From contig CAIIXF020000002.1 of the NCBI GenBank assembly GCA_903813345.2, positions 11,676,150 through 11,740,149 of the forward strand: 64,000 bases of DNA, in the 5' to 3' direction. The position numbers were made by a program, and so were the translations under genes. Position 1 is the stretch's first letter; each line of letters starts with the position of its first letter. Of the stretch, positions 1-10,475 are shown in pieces. A model generated the notes under the pieces. The model was not told where the DNA came from. It worked only from the letters and a program-made list of their open reading frames with translations, and ran no database searches. The stretch is from Owenia fusiformis (lineage: Eukaryota > Annelida > Polychaeta > Sabellida > Oweniidae).

Positions 1-360
1 TGAAAAAATAATAAAGGGGAGTGGCTTAGCGTAAAAAACGAAAAAATCGAAAAAGAGGCGTTGTTTAAGGTAATTAAAAGCGAAAAAAATGATAAAGGGG
101 CGTGGCTTACTTTGAAAAAGCGAAAAATCGAAAAAGAGGCGTGGTTTCAGGCAATTTAAAGCGAAAAAACGTGAAGGGGCGTGGCTTTCTCTTAAAAAGC
201 GGAAAAAATCGAAAAAGAGGCGTGATTTAAGGTTCTTTACACCGAAAAATAGATAAAGGGGCGTGGCTTAGTGTAAAAAAAACGAAAAAACCGAAAAGGA
301 GGCGTGGTTTAAGGTAATTAAAAGCGAAAAACCGATAAAGGGGCGTGGCTTAGTGTAAAA

Positions 361-1342
361 AATAGGACCCACGGTCCTGTGCTCACACAGTTTGGAACCT
401 TCAGAGGAATGTATATCCTGACTTTCAAACAAAAATATTGATTTGGATTTGTAGTCTCGAACTTTGAGAAACTAAGACAGCACAGTTGTGTGACCTAGTT
501 TGATGACCTTTGACCTTGAAAATTTTACTTATTTAGAGCTCAGTAAGGTCTTTTGTGATTAAGCTGACTAAAATTTACATCCAGAAATCAATTTGAAAAA
601 TCAATTTTTTGACCTTTCAAAGGTCACTGAAGGTCAAGTAAAGGTCAAATCCTAAAACTAATGTCAGATTTGAACTCCTGGTAACTTGTAGATGATTTTC
701 AAAAAAAAAATTTGGTCAAATTGAAGCAAGTTGAAAAATAACTTATTTTTACAGTTTTTTGATGTCAAATATCTCAAAAACTGTAAAAATTTGATGCTGA
801 CATATATTGAGCAATATGTAGGGAATGCTTAAATCTAGTTATGATGTAATTCATTGCAAGAAATGATCAAGTATAAGGCAAACTTTGAGAAACTTGTCAA
901 TCACAAAACCTGCCATTGACTTTATACATAAGAAAGTTTTCTGAAAATGACTAAGTCCTACTTTTTGTCAAATTTTATGGAGTAAACACCAAAAACTGTA
1001 ATTCCAAGAGCTTTGAAATCTTCAGAGGACATTAGTTGCATATACCGCAACTACTACAAGTTATTTGAAAGTTCTACTTCAACAAAGTGTCTAGTATTTA
1101 CAGAAAATTTGACTTTTTGACGTCAAAATCAGCAATTTCTCGGAAACCGGGCGAACTTGGGAAATGGCGATGATAGGTCAAATAGGCATTATGGATATGC
1201 ATAAAATGACTGTGGATATGACTCAATCCGAATAGCAGTTTTAATTTGTGCGGCCAATGTTGACGGACGGACCAACGGACGGACGGACGGACGGACCAAC
1301 GGACGGACGCCTGGTCGATCCCATAGGCTCACTGTGTGAGCC
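361..1342. mobile_element. Hairpin-ended, (GGAC)n-bearing transposon inserted in the array
   Basis: About 980 bp of unrelated sequence interrupts an array monomer. The uninterrupted counterpart near 2635 shows the empty site. The left end has GCTCACACAGT and the right end ACTGTGTGAGC, inverted copies; the right copy lies in a hairpin GGCTCAC-TGT-GTGAGCC. A (GGAC)n tract lies at about 1264-1312, just inside the right end. The body contains TGACCTT/AAGGTCA blocks. Read on the minus strand, it matches the repeat unit of the element starting at 62554. No coding capacity is seen. The arrangement resembles microsatellite-bearing non-autonomous elements known from marine invertebrates; the superfamily is not assigned. 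Confidence 0.75.
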
Positions 1343-1680
1343 AAAAAACGAAAAAATCGCAAAAGAGGCGTGGTTTAAGGTAATTTTAAGCGAAAAAATA
1401 ATAAAGGGGCGTGGCTTAGCGTAAAAAACGAAAAAAAATCAAAAAAAGAGGCGTGGTTTAAGGTAATGAAAAGCGTAAAAACGATAAAGAGGCGTGGCTT
1501 TCTTTTAAAAAGCAGAAAAAATCGAAAAAGAGGCGTGGTTTAAGGTTCTTTACACCGAAAACCGATAAAGGGGCGTGGCTTTGTGTAAAAAACGAAAAAA
1601 TCGAAAAAGAGGCGTGGTTTAAGGTAATTTAAAGCGAAAAATGATAAAGGGGGCGTGGCTTAGCGTAAAAAAACGAAAAA

Positions 1681-3195
1681 ATTAATGATAATGATGAGGT
1701 CGCTCTGGGTTTTCCCTCCTCTTAGAGTAAATACATGTAACCGTGGGCTTTCAACTAGATTAAATAGACGCCATTAGGCCCAAAATCAGCAATTAAATAG
1801 CGCCAAATTAAAGAAGAATACAGTTGAAACCATTGAGGGCTTTGTATAAAAAACCTCCTATCTCGCACAAACCTACCAACGTACGTGGAACATGATAGGG
1901 GCGTGGCTTTGTGCATAAAAAGCGAAAGAATCGGAAAGAAGCGTGATTAAAGGTAATTTAAAGCGAATGACGATAAAGGGGCGTGGCGTTGTGTATTTCA
2001 AGCAAAAAAAATCGAAAAGATGCGTGGTTTAATCGAAGCGAAAGCGAAAAAATGACAAGGGGGCTGGGCTTAATGTAAACAAGTGAAAATATCGAAAAAG
2101 AGGAGTGGCTTAACGTAATTCAAAGCGAAAAAACGATAAAGGGGCGTGTCTTTCTTTTAAAAATCGAAAAAGAGGCGTAGTGTAAGTTACTTTAAACCGA
2201 AAAACCAATAAAGGAGCGTGGCTTAGTGTAGAAAAACAAAAAATCGAAAAAGAGGCGTGGTTTAAGGTAATTTAAAGTGAAAAAATAATAAAGGGGAGTG
2301 GCTTAGCGTTAAAAACGAAAAAATCGAAAAAGAGGCGTTGTTTAAGGTAATTAAAAGCGAAAAAATGATAAAGGGGCGTGGCTTACTTTGAAAAAGCGAA
2401 AAATCGAAAAAGAGGCGTGGTTTTAGGCAATTTAAAGCGAAAAAACGTGAAGGGGCGTGGCTTTCTCTTAAAAAGCGGAAAAAAATCGAAAAAGAGGCGT
2501 GATTTAAGGTTCTTTACACCGAAAAATAGATAAAGGGGCGTGGCTTAGTGTAAAAAAACGAAAAAAACCGAAAAGGAGGCGTGGTTTAAGGTAATTAAAA
2601 GCGAAAACCCGATAAAGGGGCGTGGGTTAGTGTAAAAAAACGAAAAAATCGCAAAAGAGGCGTGGTTTGAGGTAATTTTCAGCGAAAAAATAATAAAGGG
2701 GCGTGGTTAAGCGTAAAAAACGAAAAAAAATCAAAAAAAGAGGCGTGGTTTAAGGAAATGAAAAGCGTAAAAACGACAAAGGGGCGTGGCTTTCTTTAAA
2801 AAGTGGAAAAAATCGAAAAAGAGGCGTGGTTTAAGGTTCTTTACACCGAAAACCGATAAAGGGGCGTGGCTTAGTGTAAAAAACGAAAAAATCGAAAAAG
2901 AGGCGTGGTTTAAGGTAATTTAAAGCGAAAAATGATAAAGGGGGTGTGGCTTAGCGTAAAAAACGAAAAAATTAATGCTAATGATGAGGTCGCTCTGGGT
3001 TTTCCCTCCTCTTAGAGTAAATACATGTAACCGTGGGCTTTAAACTAGATTAAATAGACGCCATTAGGCCCAAAATCAGCAATTAAGTAGCGTCAAATTA
3101 AAGAAGAATACAGTTGAAACCATTGAGGGCTTTGTATAAAAAACCTCCTATCTCGCACAAACCTACCAACGTACGTGGAACATGATAGGGGCGTG
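1681..3195. repeat. 1.29-kb higher-order duplication carrying transposon-end sequence
   Basis: Two blocks, starting at 1681 and 2971, share an array-foreign sequence (ATTAATG, a TTTCCCTCCTCTTAGAG segment, then the terminal sequence CTTTGTATAAAAAACCTCC). The offset is 1290 bp and identity is very high. The terminal sequence is the same as the ends of the inverted-repeat elements at 5661-6478 and 23902-24391. The array therefore includes, and may have grown within, a member of that element family. Confidence 0.75.
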
Positions 3196-5660
3196 GCTTT
3201 GTGCATAAAAAGCGAAAGAATTGGAAAGAAGCGTGAGTAAAGGTAATTTAAAGCGAATGACGATAAAGGGGCGTGGCGTTGTGTATTTCAAGCAAAAAAA
3301 TCGAAAAGATGCGTGGTTTAATCGAAGCGAAAGCGAAAAAACGACAAGGGGGCTGGGCTTAATGTAAACAATCGAAAAAATCGAAAAGAGGAGTGGCTTA
3401 ACGTAATTCAAAGCAAAAAACGATAAAGGGGCGTGTCTTTCTTTTAAAAATCGAAAAAGAGGCGTAGTTTAAGTTACTTTAAACCGAAAAACCAATAAAG
3501 GAGCGTGGCTTAGTGTAAAAAAACAAAAAATCGAAAACGGGGCGTGGTTTAAGGTAATTTAAAGTGAAAAAATAATAAAGGGGTGTGGCTTAGCATAAAA
3601 AACGAAAAAATCGAAAAAGAGGCGTTGTTTAAGGTAATTAAAAGCGAAAAAATGATAAAGGGGCGTGGCTTACTTTGAAAAAGCGAAAAATCGAAAAAGA
3701 GGCGTGGTTTAAGGTAATTAAAAAAAAAGCGAAAAATCGAAAAACATGCGTGGTTTAAGGTAATTTTAAGCGAAAAAATAATAAAGGGGCGTGGCTTAGC
3801 GTAAAAAACGAAAAAATCGAAAAAGAGGCGTTGTTTAAGGTAATTAAAAAAAAGCGAAAAATCGAAAAACATGCGTTGTTTAAGGTAATTTTAAGCGAAA
3901 AAATAATAAAGGGGCGTGGCTTAGCGTAAAAAACGAAAAAAGGGGAAAAATGGAAAAAGAGGCGTGGTTTAAGGTTCTTTACACCGAAAACCGATAAAGG
4001 GGCGTGGTTAAGTGTAAAAAACGAAAAAATCGAAAAAGAGGCGTGGTTTAAGGTAATTTAAAGCGAAAAAATGATAAAGGGGGCGTGGCTTAGCGTAAAA
4101 AAAACGAAAAAAAAAAAGAAAAAAGGGCGTGGTTTAAGGTAATTAAAAGCGAAAAACCGATAAAGGGGCGTGGCTTAGTGTAAAAAAAACAAAAAAAACC
4201 GAAAAGGAGGCGTGGTTTAAAGTAATTTAAAGCGAAAAAACCGATAAAGGGGCGTGGCTTAGTGTAAAAAACGAAAAAATCGAAAAAGAGGCGTGGTTTA
4301 ACATAATTTAAAGCGAAAAAATAATAAAGGGGCGTGGCTTAGCGTAAAAAACGAAAAAAATCAAAAAAGAGGCGTGGTTAAAGGTAATTAAAAGCGAGAA
4401 AACGATAAAGGGGCGTGGCTTTCTTTGGAAAAGCGGAAAAAAATCGAAAAGTAGGCGTGGTTTAAGGTTCTTTACACCGAAAAACCGATAAAGGGGCGTG
4501 GCTTAGTGTAAAAAAAACGAAAAAATCGAAAAAGAGGCGTGGTTTAAGGTAATTTAAAGCGAAAAAATAATAAAGGGGGCGTGGTTTAGCGTAAAAAAAC
4601 GAGAAAAATCAAAAAAGAGGCGTGGTTTCAGGTAATTTAGAGCGAAAAAATGATAAAGGGGCGTTGCTTTCTTTTAAAAAGCGGAAAAATCGAAAAAGAG
4701 GCGTGGTTTAAGGTTCTTTACACCGAAAACCGATAAAGGGGCGTGGCTTAGTGTAAAAAAACGAAGAAATCGAAAAAGAGGCGTGGTTTAAGGTAATTTA
4801 AAGTGAAAAAATGATAAAGGGGGCGTGGCTTATCGTAAAAAACGAAAAAATCGAAAATAGGCGTGGTTTAAGGTAATTCAAAGCGAAAAAGCGATAAAGG
4901 GGCGTGGCTTACTTTTACAAAGCGGAAAAATCGAAAAAGAGGCGTGGTCTAGGGTAATTAAAAGCGAAAGAACGATAAAGGGGCGTGGCTTTCTTTATAA
5001 AGCGGAAAAATCGAAAAAGAGGCGTGGTTTAAGGTAATTAAAAGCAAAAAAACGATAAAGGGGCGTGGCTTTGTTTAAAAAACCGAAAAAAAGAAAAGAG
5101 GCGAAAAACAATTGAAGGGCGTTGCTGTACCTAAAAAAGCGAAAAAACGAAAATGAGGAATGGTTTAAGGTAATTAAAAGTGAAACAACGATAAAGGGAC
5201 GTGGCTTTGTATTATAAACCGGAAAAATTGAAAAAGATGCGTGGTTTAAGGTAATTAAAGGCAAAAAACGATAAAGGGGCGTGGCTTTGTATTATAAACC
5301 GGAAAAATTGAAAAAGATGAAAAAGATGCGTGGTTTAAGGTAATTAAAGGCAAAAAACGATAAAGGGGCGTAGCTTTGTGTATTTAAAGCGAAAAAAATC
5401 GAAGGAGAGGCATTTAGGTAATTAAAAGCGAAAAACGATAAAGGGGCGTGGTTTAAGGTAATTAAAAGCGAAAAAATGATAGAGGGCGTTGCTTTGTGTA
5501 AAAAAGCGAGAAAATCGAAAATAGGCGTTGTTTAAGGAATGTAAAAGCAAAAAAACGATAAAGGGGCAGTCTTAATGTAAAAAGCAAAAAAGTTGGAAAA
5601 GAGGCGTGGTTCAAGGTAAGTAAAAGCGAAAAAAAATAAAGGGGCGTGGCTTTGGTTTTA

Positions 5661-6478
5661 CATTGTATAAAAAAAACCTCCTACGACGTACCCACCTACC
5701 AACGTACGGTGGGCATGATACAGCTAGTCTTTGAAGGGTTCAATTTCAAAGACTTTATTAAATCTTAGTTTATGATGAATTATAGATGAATTGATGCGCC
5801 CATATGCCTTTATTCATGGATCTGTCATCTGTCTAGTCATAAAATAAAGCAGAATTGCAGATAAGCTATTTTGTTTCATGTCTGCTTTTTATTTCTCAAA
5901 ATCATTTGCTGTTCGGGCAGTCTCGCTTTGCATAAAAAAAACTCGTACCCACGTACGTGGATCTTGTACAGTCTTTGAAGGATGGAATTTTTAAGATAAT
6001 TATTCATTCTCAGTTTATGCTTAATATAGAGTAAATGGTGATAATGTTCTTTTTATGAAGCGGGGAAGTCAAAACATTATTAATAGAAATCAAAGTTAGC
6101 ATTAGAAGATTATTTGGAAGCATTTAAAATCGGATCCACGGCAAAATCTGAGTAATTGAAACATTCACACACGGAATATGTCAAAGTCGTTTGATCTCGT
6201 CCAAGAAGCAATATTTTGTCACTTGTCTCTCCCAGAATTTCTTTAACATTTTTGCAATTCTGACTTTATTCATGTCTAGACCATTGACAGATCCATAAAT
6301 AAAGGCATAGGGTTCATTGATTCATCTATGATTCAACATAAACTAAGATTTAATAACTTCTAATAATTTCATAAAAATTCTAATAATCATCTAATAATCT
6401 TTAAAATTGAACCCTTTAAAGACTGTATCATGTCCCACGTGGGTGGGTGCGAGGTAGGAATTTTTTTTATACAAAGCC
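5661..6478. mobile_element. Terminal-inverted-repeat element (TTTGTATAAAAAA family)
   Basis: The left end reads TTGTATAAAAAAAACCTCC and continues into a TACCCACCTACC...CATGATACAG block. The right end, at 6345-6478, is its inverted copy and finishes TTTTTTTATACAAAGCC. A third, partial end copy lies at about 5930-5990, so the element is composite. No transposase reading frame is visible. A cleaner family member is at 23902-24391. Confidence 0.7.
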
Positions 6479-6499
6479 GTCATGAAGCTCTGATTTACT

Positions 6500-8150
6500 T
6501 GCTCTGTACGGAATGTCAATTTTCGGACCAGTTGTACGTCGCGCTAGTAGCAGTGACTAGTTTAATATTTAGTGAGACGTTCATCTATATATTTTTACGT
6601 TTTCCATAGGATGGATATGTTCATTGACTTTTCTGTAGGGGAGATATATAATATCCAATTCGTTTTAAGTCAATTATGCAGTTTGCGCTCTGGACGAAAT
6701 GTCAATTTTCTGACCAGTCGTACGTCACACTGCTACTAGCCAGTCCTTTGCTTTTTTGTGAGACGTTTAAATATATATTTTGCAGTATGCTCTTAAATGG
6801 ATTTAATGAATGATGTTCCCGTTCGTGATATATTTTATATCTAATTTGTCTTAAATCTCTGATGCAGTTTGTCCTCTTGACGAAATGTCAATTTTCGGAC
6901 CAGTCGTACGTAACGATGGTGGCAGCATGATATTTGCTATTTAGTGAGATGTTCAAGGTTACATTTTTACATTTGCCCTATCCAGGACTTGTTGATTGGT
7001 CATTCTAATCGTCAGATATAGAGTATCTAATTTGTAGGAGTTGTCGTAAAGCTCGAATTTTAAATGCGCTCTAGACGTAATGTCAATTTTCGGACCGATC
7101 TAACGTCACGCTTGTAGCAGCATGTTGATGTTCTGTAACGTACAAGTCATTAATTTCGAAATTTCAGGTTTTACCACTTGAGATGCTGAAGGGTGTAGGA
7201 ATGGTGTATAAATTGGCAATAAACTCAAAATTTTTTCACTTGGCACCTTTTGATGTGCTATGGCATTAATGGTTGAGAAATAAGGATCGAAACCAGCCAT
7301 AGTTTTCTCTTGATGACCATTGTGAATTGTTGTGTTGGATTTTATCTATCCCACATCATTTGAGATTGAATACTCTATCCTTTGTGAGTACTAGTATCTA
7401 CAACTATTTTTGATGTTATGAGTATTGGTTATCATTTTTTCAATTTTTCTTCAACATGTATTGTAATGACTTCAGTATGAATGAAATGTCCCTTGGTGTT
7501 CTGGTCTTGGATTGTGATACTGGTTCTCGATTGGAGGGGGAGGGGGATGTTAGACATTGTTTCTTTTCACGTAAGATCATGGTTTTAGTCACCCTTCACT
7601 TTGGCTTTTGCGCTTTTATATTTTGTTTGTTAATTTGAGAGACGTTAAAGGATACATTTTTGCATTTGCTCTACCAAGAACTTAGTTTAGTGGTAATTCT
7701 ATTCGTGAGATATTGAGTATCTTATTTGTCATAAATCTCTGATTTACATTTCACTCTAGACGAAAAATCAATTTTCTGAGCAGTCGTACGCGACGCTGGT
7801 GCTAGCCAGTCCTATGTGAGACGTTTCAGTAGATATTTCTACGTTTTCCTTACGAAGGATTTAATGACTGAGGTTTCTGGTCGTGAAGTATTTTACATCT
7901 AATTTGTCTGAAATCGCTGATACAGTTTGCGCCCTAGACTAAATGCCATAATTTGAGAGGCGTTAAAGGATATATTTTTGCATTTGCTCTACCAAGGACT
8001 TGTTGAGTGTTTATTCTATTCGTAAGATATTGAGAATCTAATTTGTCATAAAGCTCGGATTTACTTTTCGCTCTGTACGGAATGTCAATTTTCGGACCAG
8101 ATGTACGTCGCGCTGCTAGCAGCGATTAATTTGATATTTTGTGAGACGTT
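6500..8150. repeat. ~190-bp degenerate tandem repeat
   Basis: Copies of a block with the core AATGTCAATTTTCGGACCAG followed by TCGTACGTC recur near 6508, 6698, 6880, 7078, 7770 and 8078. Between them lie degenerate GTGAGACGTT and TTTACGTTTGCC blocks. The series is interrupted at about 7130-7640 by another dispersed repeat. No gene is seen. Confidence 0.7.
7130..7640. mobile_element. Dispersed repeat fragment inserted in the 190-bp array
   Basis: The first part (about 7136-7210: ACAAGTCATTAATTTC, then TTTTACCACTTGAGATGCTG) matches 45590-45650 inside the ABHD18 intronic palindrome. The second part (about 7360-7590: TATCTACAACTATTTTTGATG and onward) matches 13738-13925 in an intron of the transporter gene. 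These are fragments of interspersed elements; short open frames here carry no recognisable domain. Confidence 0.55.
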
Positions 8151-8217
8151 TATGTATATATTTTTACGTTTGCCATAGGATGGAAATGTTGATTGAATTT
8201 TCTGTTAGGGAGATATA

Positions 8218-8567
8218 CCAGGTCGTTCAATAAGTTCACGGGAAAATGCTCTCATTTCAAAGATTCTTGATATCTTCCCATAAAATTTTCACACAACGTT
8301 TAAAAAATACTTTCTGATCGATTCTTAAAATCTCAGCATCTCTAATTAGATTGGTCAAAAATAAGGGTTACTGTAACTGTACTGTAGCCTACCCAAAAGT
8401 CAAGTTACCATAGTAACCCTTATTTTTGACCAATCAAATAAGAGATGCTGATATTTTAAGAATCAATCAGATAGTATTTTTTATACATTGTGTGAAAATT
8501 TCATGAGAAAATATCAAAAAATCCTTGAAATGAGAGCGTTTTTCCGTGAACTTATTGAACGACCTGG
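8218..8567. mobile_element. Tc1/mariner-type MITE with long inverted repeats
   Basis: The element is 350 bp and flanked by TA dinucleotides. It begins CCAGGTCGTTCAATAAG and ends with the inverted copy CTTATTGAACGACCTGG. The arms stay complementary for most of their length, so the element is nearly palindromic. TA flanks and these termini fit a non-autonomous mariner derivative. No reading frame is present. Confidence 0.85.
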
Positions 8568-9744
8568 TATATATATATTTCAAATCATAATGTTACCATC
8601 TAAAAGATTACCATTAAATTGACGATGTGTAAAATTTTCAGAATGTTTTGATGACTGGTTTAAGAGAAACGCGTGTTCAAAACGTTCACTATATCGATAC
8701 CACTCCTTTACGTATTTTAAATAAAAATGATTTGTTGTTGTCAAACTGATTACTGAATGAGATGTAATGTTACGTGCGTTCTGTCGGGATCAAAAGTGAC
8801 TAAACATTTTAAGCACACCATTGCAAAGCTATTTTTGTCTCATTGAATGTAGTTTTTACCAGATTGACATTTAACAACCTAGAAATCAAACATTACGTAT
8901 TTTAATAAAATCTAAAAGATGTCGACGTGATTTCAAATACGACCATGTTTTAAGTGTGTTTTTGATTTTCAAACTGAACATGATGTTATTAGTGCGTTCT
9001 CATCATGATCCAAAGTGACTTACCATAATGAAATTGGTCTTCTTTATAACAACTGAGATATCTCTCAAAATATGTCACTACAGACGAGGGCGATGATACG
9101 TTTTTCATGTGCGTTTTTCATCGTGATTTACAATGGCTGAACACATTTTAATCACGACATTGTAAAGATACTATAGTCATTGGATTCCTAGTTTTTAGTT
9201 TTATTTTCCCTTTCTGAAAATGAGTGGATTTGAACAAGAGCTGTTGTAGCAGTAAGGTTAGTCACAAACATTAATAAACTTGTGTTGTAAGCAGTCACAA
9301 TAATGACATACTATTTATATTTTTGATTCATTGTCACATATAAAATTGGTGTCTACGTTTGACATTTCACAGCTTGCTATTCTCAGTCAAGGAGGATGTT
9401 TAAAATACATGTATATGCTTGAGCGAAAAGGGAAAGACCAAAGCATTAAAACCAAATACAGCAAAACATGACAAAGCGGCCAAGAACACAACCAGTAATA
9501 TGGAAAACCAATATACATGTACGTTTATATAATATGCAAGATTGACCGAATTATTCAAATTTCCTTCGGTCCTGTTTTTTGGACACACTGTAGTTAGATT
9601 CAACTCCTTCAAATCTAACTAGCCAAATTGTCATAAACATCAATCATCGAACATAATATAAAATCTTTACAATTAAAGTTCTGAGATCATATAGACGAGT
9701 ATGGATTGATTCTTTAAAATCATTCAAACATATTATTAACCCCT
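8568..9744. other. Intergenic, degenerate repeats only
   Basis: The stretch is AT-rich with loosely repeated ~190-bp blocks (GTGCGTTCT..GATCAAAAGTGACT-like motifs near 8780, 8995 and 9105). No coding exon is seen. The interval just below 9745 should contain the transporter's 3' UTR, but I see no unambiguous polyadenylation signal. Confidence 0.5.
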
Positions 9745-10475
9745 TCAAATATAAGAAGCAGTAGTATCATTAATATCTAAAGTTGGGAGAACACTGGGAA
9801 ATGTAGGAGTTAACCCTGTTGTGAAAAAACATGGAATCATCGTTACGTTAACCCCTTCAGTTCCATTAAACACTGTACCATTAGGGTAACACAACTGTGT
9901 GACATTTGAGTCTTCTTGAGAAGGGACGTGGTTAATTGATACGTTTAATCTGACAAAGATTCCTGCCACTAAAATGGCCACATTAATCAGCAAAACAAAG
10001 CCACGCCTTAGGATCAACTGTTTCACATTTAGTCTTTTGTAATTGATTAACTTAATGTCAGGACTTGGATCAACACTTGCATGACGGTCAACTTTTTGGC
10101 TACTTGACATTTGACGCTCAATGGCCGTCACACGGTCTTCAATATCTGTATCATTTTCAGAAAATGAGTATCTAGTTGCAGGTCGACCAGACAGAATATG
10201 AGAGCCACCCTTTTTCAAATATCCATTTGGTTGCTTGCGATATCCGTTTTGTGACTTATGATATCCATTTGGTTGTGCATTTTGGTCAATGTTTGTTTCT
10301 GTAATGGGTCCATTGTATTGTGTTGGGTAGTCCTTCTGTTGAGAGTATACGATTTGTTCAGTAGCACTTTCATTTGTTTGTTTGTGGTAAGTGCCATATC
10401 CATTAGATATCTTAACACTTTCTCCTGTCTGGTCTTTGTTGTATCTGTTTCCCAATTCCTCATGATGTAATAGAC
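9745..10475 (-). CDS. Transporter exon 16 (last): cytosolic tail, TM13, extracellular tail
   Basis: Encodes residues 476-718 after acceptor TATCTTTTCAG. It holds a hydrophilic segment with repeated NGY motifs (SNGYG, QPNGYH, SQNGYR, QPNGYL), then LILRRGF and one hydrophobic helix (about 633-652). The last ~65 residues carry NVS, NVT, NGT, NGT, NVT and NDT sequons and two cysteines, which fits a glycosylated outside tail. Stop TGA is at 9747-9745. The open frame continues upstream of 10475 only by chance. Confidence 0.93.

Larger units (their letters stand above)
1..5660. repeat. GC-box minisatellite array (~41-bp monomers, ~82-bp dimers)
   Basis: The whole interval is a tandem array of two alternating, diverged ~41-bp monomers. 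One has the core AAAGAGGCGTGGTTTAAGG and the other the core ATAAAGGGGCGTGGCTTAG, separated by A-rich spacers. A higher-order period of about 1.29 kb is visible: the block from base 1 recurs at about 2279 and again, partly, at about 3567. Every monomer carries a GGCGTGG core, and many carry the full GGGGCGTGGC. The interval is interrupted by a transposon at 361-1342. Long open frames on the minus strand here are repeat artefacts. Confidence 0.93.

Noticed and set aside
3163-5264. Several 80-107-residue minus-strand open frames rich in Phe
   Set aside because: They are translations of the A-rich GC-box minisatellite; similarity among them reflects the tandem repeat, not a protein family.
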